A stretch of DNA of 64,000 nt from Noviherbaspirillum pedocola (GCF_016632335.1 NZ_JAEPBG010000001.1:806001-870000), one strand, 5' to 3'. Shown: positions 42,114-52,448, counted from the stretch's first letter. Notes: generated by a model not told the origin, from the letters alone. A program made the numbers and translations.

Positions 42114-42290
42114 TCAGTCGGGAACGGAGATCGCATGAGTAATCTTCTGGTAGCCGGCACGAAAGGCCTGCACCAGTTGCCAGAGAACGCTGTCACGGTC
42201 GGCCATGCCCAGGCCGAGTGCTGCCGCGATCGCGGCGCAGATCACCGTGTATTCCATTGAGGATTGGCCACGGCTGCGAGCCTGTTTCAT
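42114..42290 (-). CDS. Tiny Flp-like pilin or pseudopilin
   Basis: 58-aa protein beginning MKQARSRGQSSMEYTVICAA. A short basic leader ends in Gly, followed by QSSMEY, which matches the Flp/TadE processing pattern (Gly before the cut, Glu-Tyr at mature +5/+6). A hydrophobic stretch (TVICAAIAAALGLGMA) and a short soluble tail follow. It overlaps the upstream exported-protein gene by four bases and precedes cpaB. It is a second small pilin-like gene besides flp and easily missed because of its size. Confidence 0.7.
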   Translation of the reverse strand: MKQARSRGQSSMEYTVICAAIAAALGLGMADRDSVLWQLVQAFRAGYQKITHAISVPD

Positions 42291-43096
42291 CGCCTGCTCC
42301 CTTCATGCCCGATGGCGCGTGACGTACCGGCCGCATCGCCTGCATGGGTCCAGCTGCCTGGATTGGTGCTGCCGATGTTGTCGATGTTGTCGATGGTATC
42401 GAGCACGACCGTGCTGGAACCATCGGCACGGCGCAGGATGGCTGCCACCGCTTCCCGGCCCGGCGCAGCGAACAACAGCGCTTCTTCCTCCCGCGTCTTG
42501 CTCGCATGCCGCATGAGCAGGCCGTCTTCGCGCATGGCCGCCTCCAGCGCGTTTCGATTCACCTCGGCTGTGGCCGTGTTCGACAGCACGCGCTGGCGCC
42601 ATGATCGGCCGCCGTCACGGCTGCCCTTATCGGACAGCACGCGCGTACCGGCCGGCAGCCGCTCCAGCCAGCGTCGAACATCCGCCGCTGCGCCACCGTC
42701 CGGCCTCTCATGCGCCATGCTGGCCAGCGCGACGATGCCGCGCGCGCCGGAACCAGCCTCGGTGATTTGCACCGTCAGGTAGCCATCCCGTTGCGGACGT
42801 CCGAGCACGATGCCCCGGCCGTGCGGCAAGGCCGTTCTTGCCAGCGGCTCGCCCAGGGACTGCGCGAAGCGCTCGGCGAGGCGCTGTGGTGGCAACGCGG
42901 ATACGAAGCCGCAAAGGCGCAGGCTCATGTCGCCAGCCTTCAGCTCGCGCCCGATGTCGATGCGTTGCGCCTCGGACGGCAGGCGCCAGCCGGTTTGCGC
43001 CGTCGCAGCCTGCGATTGCGCTTCCCGCGGTAATGCAAGCCACAGGACCAGCAACAAGGCCGGCAGGCAGGTCAGCGACGGAATAGCTCTCTTCAT
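42287..43096 (-). CDS. Exported hypothetical protein of the Tad locus
   Basis: 269-aa protein with a signal peptide (LTCLPALLLVLWLALPREAQS). The mature part has no recognised domain. It begins AQTGWRLPSEAQRIDIGRELKAGDMSLRLCGF and includes GYLTVQITEAGSGARGIVAL, with an Asp/Asn/Ser-rich tail. It overlaps the genes on both sides by four bases, so it is an integral operon member. A periplasmic role in pilus biogenesis is the simplest inference. Confidence 0.6.
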   Translation of the reverse strand: MKRAIPSLTCLPALLLVLWLALPREAQSQAATAQTGWRLPSEAQRIDIGRELKAGDMSLRLCGFVSALPPQRLAERFAQSLGEPLARTALPHGRGIVLGRPQRDGYLTVQITEAGSGARGIVALASMAHERPDGGAAADVRRWLERLPAGTRVLSDKGSRDGGRSWRQRVLSNTATAEVNRNALEAAMREDGLLMRHASKTREEEALLFAAPGREAVAAILRRADGSSTVVLDTIDNIDNIGSTNPGSWTHAGDAAGTSRAIGHEGSRR

Positions 43097-43890
43097 TGCG
43101 CCGCCTCCCGCGGCACCACCCGGTCGCTCGGCACCGCATCGCGCCAGCGCTCGAGCGCGCCGAAGGAAGGCGCTGCCACATCGTGCAGGTCGACCAGTTT
43201 CATGGCGGTGCCAAATATTCCTTCGATCGCCTGCAGCGGCTTGTTCACCCCGGCCAGCGGGCCGAAACGCCTCTCAACCTGCGCCGGTCCATTCGCCGTC
43301 CAGGCATCCAGCAGCACGCTGGCATGCCGTTCAATGCGCAGGTTCAGGCGGTCGAACGGTTCGATCAGCTTCAGGCCGGCGGGCAGGTTCGCGACATCCG
43401 CCGAGACATTGACGTTGTAGATGCCATCCGTGTGCAGCCCGGCCTTTGATGCCAGCATGAAGCGCTCGGCGTCGCTTGCCGCGGTGAAAGCGTCACGGTG
43501 TGTCTTGCCATGCGACGGTCCGAAGGACAGCCGCACCGCCGTTGCCGCGCCGACGAGTGGATGCGCCCACGGATCGCTCCACTGGGGTCGCGATGTGAAA
43601 GACTGCGATCTGTCTTCGGTTGATATCGCTACGCCGGCGCTGAAGAAGCGCTGCGCCAGTTCGCGCTCGAGCTGCTCGGGCTGCTTGAATTGGTTGTGAC
43701 TGTCGTTGCGCAGCAGCCCATCGAATGCGGCATAGCGGCTCGCCAACTGCGCCTGGTGTGCGATGTCCTGAATCTTTCCGATCAGCGGCAGCAGCAGGAA
43801 CAGTGGCAGCAGCACCAGCGAAATCACGAGAAACTCCGTCAACGCCTGTCCCCGAACAGCGTCGATACACAAGGGCGCGGGGCGGCTCAT
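43093..43890 (-). CDS. TadE-like pseudopilin-domain protein
   Basis: 265-aa protein. The N-terminus, VRGQALTEFLVISLVLLPLFLLLPL, is a TadE/TadF-like prepilin segment: Gly before the cut, Glu-Phe at mature +4/+5, then one helix. The remaining ~220 residues are periplasmic and without a recognised domain. The start at 43890 overlaps the tadG-like stop; the stop overlaps the next start. Minor pilin or assembly factor is likely. Confidence 0.75.
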   Translation of the reverse strand: MSRPAPLCIDAVRGQALTEFLVISLVLLPLFLLLPLIGKIQDIAHQAQLASRYAAFDGLLRNDSHNQFKQPEQLERELAQRFFSAGVAISTEDRSQSFTSRPQWSDPWAHPLVGAATAVRLSFGPSHGKTHRDAFTAASDAERFMLASKAGLHTDGIYNVNVSADVANLPAGLKLIEPFDRLNLRIERHASVLLDAWTANGPAQVERRFGPLAGVNKPLQAIEGIFGTAMKLVDLHDVAAPSFGALERWRDAVPSDRVVPREAAQ

Positions 43891-45380
43891 GGCTTCCCTC
43901 CGCCGCTGTCGCGCGCGTCGATCAATCGCACCTGCCAATACGGATTGAACAGGCTGGCCAGCTCGCGCGGCTTGCCGAAGCGCTCGCCCCAGGCATTGTC
44001 CGCGCTGTCTGGTGGCCTGGCGAAAAATACCTCGGCCGCCGCGCTTGCCGCCATTCGGCCGGAGGCAAAGTCGCCATGGTAGGCAGTCACGCTGACGCGT
44101 CCCGGCGTATCTTCCGCCTGGCGGATCACCGAGCGCCCCTCGGGGATGGCAAGGTCGCCGCGCTCGCGCGACAGCGTGACCGTCAGGCCGAGCCGCGGCT
44201 CCGGAGAGTCGATGCGAAGCCATTCCGGAGCCAGGTCGAGATAGCCCGGCAAGCCGCTGTAACGCGCCCACGCCTGGCTCGACACATAGGCATGCGCGCT
44301 CGGATTGGTGGCCGCCGAGCCGCCGAAACTGGCAGTGCCGTCGTCGCCATCTTCGGCGCTCGCATACGCCGCCTGTCCGCCCCAGGCGATCGGCTGCTCG
44401 GCGCTGCCGCAACGCGGAAACCAGCGTCCGGTATTGCGCACTTCCCAGTAGGATTCGGTGTCCTCGGCCTTCCATTCATCGTAGTTGACCAGCTCCGTGC
44501 CGCCGCGGCGCTTGACCGAGTTCCTGCGGTTCGCCGCGACACACGTCCATTCCCAGGGCGGCGGCGATGGAGCGGCGCCATCCGCATTGCGCTGCTTGAC
44601 GAATTCGTCGCTCCAGGCTGCTTCTTGCGCGACATCGGCGAAGCGGCCGCGCTCGTTGCCCTGGTAGAGACGCAGAAATCCGGCCCAGCCGTCGCTGCCC
44701 GGCTTCACGCTCGCCTTGACCGGCCCGTCGCCACGGTAATTGGCGTCGGCAACCTGCTGTATCACCTGGTCGCGCAGGGAGGAAAACAGCGATGCGCCGG
44801 CCGCATCGCCGCTGCCGTGCACCAGGCGACGCGCGCCGAGGATGGCGGCCTTGCTGGCTTCGACGATATCCACCAGCGTTTCAGCGATGTCGGGTATCTG
44901 TTCGGCGACGGCCTCGACGGCGTCGCCGGTGTACTGCGCCATCAGATAACACTTAGCCGCGTACTCCGGTCCATATTTGAAAGCCGCGCCGATCGCGAAG
45001 CCATATCCTTGGGGATCCAGGCATTCGGGGAACTGGTAAGGCAGCATCGACGCGTGCTGCTGCGCATATTGCGCCCACGACGACAGGCTCACCATCTGCG
45101 CGATCAACACCTCGTTGGCTACCAGAGCGCGATTCGAATAGGCGTCGTAATTCAGCGCGCGCGCCTGCATCAGCGCACCGGCATGCGCCGCCGCGTCGGC
45201 GGCATTGATGAGCCGGGTCTTCTCGGCCGTCACCTGGCCGAGATTGAACAGCAGATACAGCCCCGCCAGGCCGGCCAGAAGCAGGCCGATGCCATAGACC
45301 AGCGCCTGGCCGCGCTGGCGCCGCGCGAAGTGCACAGCCAGTGCCGGTCGATTGCGGCAGGCGATGCGCTGCGATGCCAT
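43887..45380 (-). CDS. TadG-like pilus assembly protein
   Basis: 497-aa protein with the Tad-domain N-terminus RRQRGQALVYGIGLLLAGLAGLYLLFNLGQVTAEKTRLINAADAAAHAGA: a basic leader, one membrane helix and the LxNAADAAAxAGA signature. A long periplasmic part follows, without the von Willebrand A domain some TadG proteins carry. It is separated by eight bases from flp and coupled to the TadE-like gene downstream. Confidence 0.82.
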   Translation of the reverse strand: MASQRIACRNRPALAVHFARRQRGQALVYGIGLLLAGLAGLYLLFNLGQVTAEKTRLINAADAAAHAGALMQARALNYDAYSNRALVANEVLIAQMVSLSSWAQYAQQHASMLPYQFPECLDPQGYGFAIGAAFKYGPEYAAKCYLMAQYTGDAVEAVAEQIPDIAETLVDIVEASKAAILGARRLVHGSGDAAGASLFSSLRDQVIQQVADANYRGDGPVKASVKPGSDGWAGFLRLYQGNERGRFADVAQEAAWSDEFVKQRNADGAAPSPPPWEWTCVAANRRNSVKRRGGTELVNYDEWKAEDTESYWEVRNTGRWFPRCGSAEQPIAWGGQAAYASAEDGDDGTASFGGSAATNPSAHAYVSSQAWARYSGLPGYLDLAPEWLRIDSPEPRLGLTVTLSRERGDLAIPEGRSVIRQAEDTPGRVSVTAYHGDFASGRMAASAAAEVFFARPPDSADNAWGERFGKPRELASLFNPYWQVRLIDARDSGGGKP

Positions 45381-45388
45381 GGCGCGCC

Positions 45389-45655
45389 CTACTTGGCCTT
45401 GTCGGCGCCGTCGGCGTACTTCGCCAGGCCCTTGGCGGCCTGTTCGGCATCGGTCTTCGCTGCCGCGCTGGCAGCGGCGCTCATCGCCGATGCGCCGGAA
45501 TTGCCGCCGACTTCATTGGCGATCGCGGACATCTGGCTGCGTATGGTCTGCCCGAAGAACTGGTACACCGCGATCGCCGCGACGGCGATCAGGGCCACGA
45601 TGATGATGTATTCGGTCATGCCCTGACCGCGCTGCGGCGTCCTGGTTTTTTGCAT
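45389..45655 (-). CDS. flp: Flp family type IVb major pilin
   Basis: 88-aa prepilin. The leader MQKTRTPQRG is cut after Gly10 by a TadV-type peptidase, leaving QGMTEYIIIVALIAVAAIAVYQFF with the conserved Glu-Tyr pair. The C-terminus is Ala/Lys-rich and probably disordered. AAGGGGAG lies before the ATG at 45655. As first gene after the promoter it would be the most abundant product. No cognate prepilin peptidase gene lies in this window. Confidence 0.9.
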   Translation of the reverse strand: MQKTRTPQRGQGMTEYIIIVALIAVAAIAVYQFFGQTIRSQMSAIANEVGGNSGASAMSAAASAAAKTDAEQAAKGLAKYADGADKAK

Positions 45656-45754
45656 GGCAAACACTCCCCTTGTATGAATGGCGCCGGCCGGATCTGCTTG
45701 CCGGTGACGCTGGGTGGCTGGAATCGCGGTCGTGGAATGCGACCGCCGCGCGCC

Positions 45755-45782
45755 AGTATAGGAAGGGTCGCTTTGCTGAAAA
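45755..45782 (-). promoter_or_regulatory. Putative promoter of the flp/Tad operon
   Basis: TTTTCA-N16-TATACT on the minus strand, about 100 nt before flp, in the 290-bp region divergent from bfr. The -10 hexamer is close to consensus; the -35 matches four of six positions. The rest of the region contains no gene. Confidence 0.5.
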
Positions 45783-45945
45783 CCTGTCGAATTTAACAGT
45801 TGAAGACCAATAGACTTAACAATATTGCGCCGGATCGATGCCAGCGACATTTGGTAAGCGGCGCCTGAAATTGTTGGGTTATCATCGCCTTGGCGCCGCA
45901 CACAGGGAAGCGCGGCGCTTCTCTCACAACAACAGCGAGGAATCC

Positions 45946-46419
45946 ATGAAGGGCGATCCGAACATCATTCGGCTGCTCAATGCGCAGCTCACCAACGAAC
46001 TCACTGCGATCAACCAGTATTTCCTGCATGCGCGCATGTATCGACACTGGGGTTTCGAGCGGCTGGGCAAGAAGGAATACGAAGAATCCATCGGCGAGAT
46101 GAAGCATGCCGACAATCTGATCAACCGCATCCTGATGCTGGGAGGCCTGCCCAATCTGCAGGCCCTGAACAAGCTGCTGATTGGCGAGAACGCCGAGGAA
46201 ATGCTGGACTGTGACCTGCAGCTCGAGCGCGCCGCGCACCAGACTGTAACGGAAGGCATCGCGGCTTCTGAAGCGGCTGGCGACTATGTGTCGCGCGAGA
46301 TCCTGGTCGCCATCCTCGAAGACACCGAGGAGCATATCGACTGGCTGGAAACCCAGCTGGAACTCATCGGCAGAATCGGCATCCAGAATTACCTGCAATC
46401 GCAGATGGGAGAGGAATGA
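45946..46419 (+). CDS. bfr: Bacterioferritin
   Basis: 157-aa haem-containing ferritin that forms 24-mers and stores iron. The diiron ligands E18, E51 and H54 and the haem ligand M52 are in place (QLTNELTAINQYFLHARM, EMKHADNLINRI), as are the later helix residues in YVSREILVAILEDTEEHIDWLE. The ATG at 45946 fits the family length of ~158 aa. A strong terminator follows. Its electron donor gene bfd is 14 kb away across the Tad locus. Confidence 0.96.
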   Translation: MKGDPNIIRLLNAQLTNELTAINQYFLHARMYRHWGFERLGKKEYEESIGEMKHADNLINRILMLGGLPNLQALNKLLIGENAEEMLDCDLQLERAAHQTVTEGIAASEAAGDYVSREILVAILEDTEEHIDWLETQLELIGRIGIQNYLQSQMGEE

Positions 46420-46446
46420 AAAACGGCGCGGAAAGCGCCGTTTTTT
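46419..46446 (+). terminator. Intrinsic terminator of bfr
   Basis: Hairpin AACGGCGC-ggaaa-GCGCCGTT directly followed by a run of Ts, starting at the bfr stop codon. Its A-rich 5' flank means it could also terminate the convergent gst transcript. Confidence 0.88.
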
Positions 46447-46467
46447 CCTTGCTCGCGAAGACGATGC

Positions 46468-47076
46468 TCACTGCGGCATCGTATCCCGGAACGAGGGGCG
46501 CTCCGAGATGCGGTCGAAAACTTTGGCCAGGTTCGGATATTCATCGCGCCAGCCGATCTCGGGAAAGCGGAACGCCAGCCATCCGAGCGCGCAGCCCAGG
46601 GCCACATCGGCCAGCGTGAAGTGATTCCCCATGCAGTAGGGCTTGTCGCCCAGACCGCTCGCCATCGCCTTCAGGCCGGCGTGTACCTTGCCCATCTGGC
46701 GCTCGATCCAGGCCGGGCTTTGCTGCTCCTGCGGCCGCAGCGTGCGTTCCAGCCGTACCAGTATTGCGGCATCAACCGCGCCGTCGGCCAACGCTTCCCA
46801 GCATTTGACCTGCGCGCGCTCGCGGCTCTGTGTGGGAATCAGCTTGCCGACCGGGGTCAGCGTATCGAGATATTCAACAATGACGCGCGAATCGAACATC
46901 GCTGCGCCGTCTTCCATGATCAGGCAAGGCACCTTGCCCAGCGGATTCGATTGCGGCACAACGCTATCCGGGCCCCAGACATTGTCCAGCACCAGCGCGT
47001 AATCCAGCTTTTTTTCCGCCATGACAACGCGCACCTTGCGCACATAGGGACTGGAGAGTGAGCCGATGAGTTTCAT
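46468..47076 (-). CDS. Glutathione S-transferase
   Basis: 202-aa GST. The thioredoxin-like N-domain begins MKLIGSLSSPYVRKVRVVMAEK, with the catalytic Ser in SSPYVRK and the cis-Pro/glutathione-binding stretch NPLGKVPCLIMEDG followed by DSRVIVEYLD. The helical C-domain contains HFTLADVALGCALGWLAFRFP. It resembles the YibF-type group. It is divergent from purB over 229 bp and convergent with bfr. Substrate unknown. Confidence 0.92.
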   Translation of the reverse strand: MKLIGSLSSPYVRKVRVVMAEKKLDYALVLDNVWGPDSVVPQSNPLGKVPCLIMEDGAAMFDSRVIVEYLDTLTPVGKLIPTQSRERAQVKCWEALADGAVDAAILVRLERTLRPQEQQSPAWIERQMGKVHAGLKAMASGLGDKPYCMGNHFTLADVALGCALGWLAFRFPEIGWRDEYPNLAKVFDRISERPSFRDTMPQ

Positions 47077-47103
47077 AGATGATGTTTGGAAAGGATGCGG
47101 CCG

Positions 47104-47112
47104 ATTATAGCA
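47104..47112 (-). promoter_or_regulatory. Extended -10 promoter for gst
   Basis: TGC-TATAAT on the minus strand, 27 nt before the gst ATG. This is a perfect -10 with the extended TGn motif, which can compensate for the poor -35 region. Confidence 0.5.
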
Positions 47113-47167
47113 TTGACAATCCGACCATCTTCGTACGGGCCTGCCGCGCCGAGGGGAACGCCAATGT

Positions 47168-48676
<1,509 letters not shown>

Positions 48677-48690
48677 GGCGCTTGCGCCGC

Positions 48691-48720
48691 CTTCCCGGCA
48701 GCCATGGGCCTGCCGGGAAG
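48691..48720. terminator. Hairpin between purB and ankyrin gene 2
   Basis: Stem CTTCCCGGCAG/CTGCCGGGAAG with an 8-nt loop, between two convergent stops. It lacks a T-run on either strand, so it may act as a weak or Rho-assisted bidirectional terminator. Confidence 0.45.
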
Positions 48721-48738
48721 GAGGCCCATGACGAGGCT

Positions 48739-51700
48739 TCAGGTTTTCTTGACGCCGCCCTTGTTCCCGTAGTCATGGATGAGGAACCTCTTGATTAGCC
48801 CGCCAAGATTCGACTCGGTGATCATCGCGTCGAACTGCTGCAGGGATGCCCTATCCATGTTCGGCTTTCTTTGCAGAAGATCGTCGAGCATTTGCCTGGC
48901 CGACTTTCCATTCTTCCCTATGGAAAGCAACAATTGCTGTTTTTGGTCGTCGCTCAACGACGAGTCCAGAACGGAAGCAACGTAGGCACTCATTGCGCGG
49001 CGACTTCCTGAAGCCATCGCGATTTGCAATGGGGTATAACCATCTTCTCCGTAAGGCTTCAGCAAGGCATATTTGTCTTCGATTTGCAAGTCCGAAGACA
49101 GCACGGCCTCGACATACGCCCCGACCGCGCGGAATTCATCGTTTTCCATTGCGTTGAACAACGCAGGATTTCCACTGGCGTCCTCGGCGAGGATAAAGCT
49201 GATCGGCCTGATATGGCTGCCAGTTACAGCGTATTCGATCATCGCCCTGATATACCCGGTAACCGACTGTGCCTTTCCATTTCGAAGCGCCGCATGAAAG
49301 GCGGAGGTCGCTTTTTCCCGTTCCTGGCGCACCAGGCGGCGCCCCAATTGCTTGCACTCCTTGCGCTCACTCTCGGTGAATCGAGACATCATCGCGAACA
49401 GGGACTCATCACGCGCCTTGTCCCATTGCAGTTTGGCGTCCGCATCAACCCTATCGAAAGGCTTTTCGAATGAAACTGGGGTGGATGTGAAGTAAGTGAT
49501 TTTGCCGTTATCCGCGGCCTTGCTCTTGGGAATACCGTCGTTCGGGAATTTTTTCAGATAGATCGCCTTTACAGCCAAATAATAGGCAGTCAATCCTTTT
49601 TCCCTATAGTCCACATTGGCATCGGCCACCGACGTTTGCCCGGAAAGCAGAGCCGCCTTCTCATCGGGGGCGAGCGTTTTGTCCTCGCAGATGGCGCGCA
49701 CCATGCTGTATACCAGGCTGGCATCATCCTTCATCAAGGCAAGCCGAAATGGAGAATTGCCGTCCTTATTCGGCGCGGACAGCATGCCAATCACATCGCG
49801 AATATGCTTTTCGTCAAACTGCAGCAAACCTGTCATATAGGCGTAAACGCTCGCTTCCATCTTTGTGCTATCGCTTTGTATTGCGCACAGCAAGCCTGGC
49901 GTGCCGTCGTTACGTTTCGCTTCGAGCAGCGCGAGCTTTTCATCCGCGCCTAGCTTGCCCAGTCCCGCAACGATGTCGATAAACTCCCTGATATTGTCAT
50001 CGCGCCCCAGGATGATGGCTAACTCCATTGCGCTTGGGCCGCTACCATCGATTCGCCTGAGCAAACGGTTCAAATCGCTCTTCCGCATATCCGATGCGTC
50101 GAGCTTGCCCAGATATTCACGCGCAACATGGATGTTCCCGCTGACCATCAAGTGCTGCAGCAGCGGCAGCGTGGGTTTATTGTCCTGGTCCGGCACCATA
50201 TCCTCGAGCAGTATCTTGCAGGACAGCGGCGTGAGCGTGCTGGCGCATACGCCGTGGATAAAGGACGTCGCGTTGTCGTAGGCAACATCGTCGATGGCAC
50301 GCAAGGCCGCATCATGCTCGAGTTCGAGCACGCTTAGCAGGAGACAGATGCTACGGTCGGGCAGCCAGGTCGCGCCGGGCACACCGCTCTGCCCTTCCAG
50401 CAGCAACAACTCCCGCACGATGTCAAGAATCGTCTCCGGGGCCGAAACGGGTTGGGGCGTTGCGGTCGTGGCGTCCGTTGGCGCGTTGCTCGTCGCAGTG
50501 GCGCTCCTGACATCTCCGGTATTGGCGGGCGCCGGGCTGGCGTTGCCCGGCTGCCGTGCCATGAGATCTGTAGCCAATTCCCGCATGCAGCCGTGCAGTG
50601 CCTCTTCGATACCGTCGGCGATGATGTCCAGGCTCAACAAACTTTTAAAATCCTCGATGGCCCTAGGTTCACCGGCCAGGATGCCCCGCAGCACCGCGGA
50701 AGCAGTATGTTGAATCTCCCCGCGCAAGCTCTTGGCGCCAGGACATGCCGACGACTGAAAAAACGCCAGAACCAGCAGTTTTGCGCCCAGTTTTTTCTTC
50801 AATGCGGACATGGCATCGCGGATTGCGGCCTTGTCCTTCATGCTTTTAAAACTATCGATTGCCACTGCCGTAGCTTCCAGTTGGGCCTGAACGTCAAGCC
50901 TGCTGCCGGCGATTTTTGCCGCCAACTCGTTCCATGCCTTTCTAGTTGTGGCGCCCTTCACATCTCTGCACAGCGCGGTGAATTCTTCCATCGCCTGATG
51001 GCATGATGCCGCGGAAGACTCTTCGCTTGAATCATCATCGTCAGCGCCTTTGGCTTTGTAGTACCTGCTCAATACCTGGTGGGCCCATTGCCGCAATTGC
51101 GCATCCGGCAGCGCGCGTGCACAGCGCCAGGAACGCTCCAGCACCTCCGCCCGGCTCTTCTTTGGCAACGCGAATGCCATCTCGACCAGCGCGCCGAGTA
51201 GCTGCCAGCGAAGTTCCTTATCGCAGCCCGCCTCCAGCAACTGCAGCAAGCCCCGGCACTGCTCGAGGCTGGCTTGCGAGCTGGTAGGGACATCGCGATC
51301 ACCCGTATCGGGGACATAGCGCGGCTGCAGCGTGAGTGCGGCCATGCGTTGCGAGCGGCGTTTTGCCCTCTCCGGTCTTTCCGAACGGGGAGATTTCTTC
51401 AGCTTTGTCCGCTTTTCCGGCTCAGGGGGTTGTTTGCCGTCGATCTCAACTTCGGTCTTGGCTTCGGCCTTCTTGGGACGAATCGAAGTGAACTTATCCA
51501 GCTTCGGAGACCGGGCGGATGATGGAGGTGTTGTGCTGGAGGATGGTGCCGGTGTCGCAGGCAGCACAGCTGGGGTTATGGTTGCCGAGGCGGGTTTGGT
51601 CCGCTTGCTGCTATCGGGCTTGAGTGATTGGGGCGTCGAAGGCGATACGGGTTGCGGTGGTTCGTCCTGGCTGGAGCGCGAGGCTGACTCGTCTTTTTTC

Positions 51701-52389
51701 GGTGTCGCGCTCGAACTGGCAAGCTTTTTCGCATTGGTCTTCTTCGCAGGCCCACCGCTGTGCGAATCGCCATTCGTGGAGGAAGACGGCACAGATGAGT
51801 TTCGCTCATTTGAAATGTTTTGGTCAGCAAGGACGGAGTCTATAGCGGCCTCAATCTCTTCTGGTAATGCTTCCTTTTTGGTTGCGCCACTGATGGGATC
51901 TGGCACAGTCTTTTCCGCCTTTTCATGCTCCTCACTGGAACTATTGTCTTCCGAAGCAGCGAACTCGGCGTCTCCCAGACCTGCTAGCCCCGGATTAGCC
52001 TCCGCAATGATGCTAGGCGTGCGCCGCTTTTTTTCAAGGTCAGCTTGCTTGCCTGAATTTTTCGCCCCACTGTTCGACTTAATGGGGGCTTCATCCTCCG
52101 AACTGCTGCTGATCTCTTCAAAAAACCCCGGCGCAGGTTTCTTCGAGCTGACACCCGGCTCACTGCCCTTCGGCATTGGCATCTGTGAGGAATTTACTAA
52201 AGGAAGCGGCAATGGAATGGATGCGTTGGCAACCTCTCCCACCCCATGGGCCGTATTAAAGATAAAGGACGGCTTGTATCCCAGGCTTGGTTTTTCCTGC
52301 GGCACAGCTGAAGTCGGCGGCGATCCACCCCCTTGGGCAGAATTGACATGCGAGCCTGCAGCCGAGGCGGCGCCAATGGATGTAGCCAT
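48739..52389 (-). CDS. Very large ankyrin-like repeat protein 2, candidate secreted effector
   Basis: 1216-aa protein without signal peptide or membrane helices. Residues 1-355 are low complexity, rich in Ser, Pro, Lys and Glu. A basic cluster at about 326-348 (KRTKLKKSPRSERPERAKRR) resembles a nuclear localisation signal. The rest is helical. From roughly residue 800 to 1165 there are degenerate ankyrin-like repeats of ~50 residues with phrases such as NDGTPGLLCAIQSD, KDGNSPFRLALMKDD and EDGYTPLQIAMASGS. Similar DGxPGLxxA repeats occur, as I recall, in type III effectors. A strong GGAGGG precedes the ATG at 52389. Base composition looks less GC-rich than its neighbours, suggesting transfer. 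It has its own promoter-like element behind two terminators. Confidence 0.72.
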   Translation of the reverse strand: MATSIGAASAAGSHVNSAQGGGSPPTSAVPQEKPSLGYKPSFIFNTAHGVGEVANASIPLPLPLVNSSQMPMPKGSEPGVSSKKPAPGFFEEISSSSEDEAPIKSNSGAKNSGKQADLEKKRRTPSIIAEANPGLAGLGDAEFAASEDNSSSEEHEKAEKTVPDPISGATKKEALPEEIEAAIDSVLADQNISNERNSSVPSSSTNGDSHSGGPAKKTNAKKLASSSATPKKDESASRSSQDEPPQPVSPSTPQSLKPDSSKRTKPASATITPAVLPATPAPSSSTTPPSSARSPKLDKFTSIRPKKAEAKTEVEIDGKQPPEPEKRTKLKKSPRSERPERAKRRSQRMAALTLQPRYVPDTGDRDVPTSSQASLEQCRGLLQLLEAGCDKELRWQLLGALVEMAFALPKKSRAEVLERSWRCARALPDAQLRQWAHQVLSRYYKAKGADDDDSSEESSAASCHQAMEEFTALCRDVKGATTRKAWNELAAKIAGSRLDVQAQLEATAVAIDSFKSMKDKAAIRDAMSALKKKLGAKLLVLAFFQSSACPGAKSLRGEIQHTASAVLRGILAGEPRAIEDFKSLLSLDIIADGIEEALHGCMRELATDLMARQPGNASPAPANTGDVRSATATSNAPTDATTATPQPVSAPETILDIVRELLLLEGQSGVPGATWLPDRSICLLLSVLELEHDAALRAIDDVAYDNATSFIHGVCASTLTPLSCKILLEDMVPDQDNKPTLPLLQHLMVSGNIHVAREYLGKLDASDMRKSDLNRLLRRIDGSGPSAMELAIILGRDDNIREFIDIVAGLGKLGADEKLALLEAKRNDGTPGLLCAIQSDSTKMEASVYAYMTGLLQFDEKHIRDVIGMLSAPNKDGNSPFRLALMKDDASLVYSMVRAICEDKTLAPDEKAALLSGQTSVADANVDYREKGLTAYYLAVKAIYLKKFPNDGIPKSKAADNGKITYFTSTPVSFEKPFDRVDADAKLQWDKARDESLFAMMSRFTESERKECKQLGRRLVRQEREKATSAFHAALRNGKAQSVTGYIRAMIEYAVTGSHIRPISFILAEDASGNPALFNAMENDEFRAVGAYVEAVLSSDLQIEDKYALLKPYGEDGYTPLQIAMASGSRRAMSAYVASVLDSSLSDDQKQQLLLSIGKNGKSARQMLDDLLQRKPNMDRASLQQFDAMITESNLGGLIKRFLIHDYGNKGGVKKT

Positions 52390-52448
52390 GAAATCCCTCC
52401 TGAAAGATTGTTGCGCAAGCGACCGACATTGGCCGCAAAACAGGAGGG

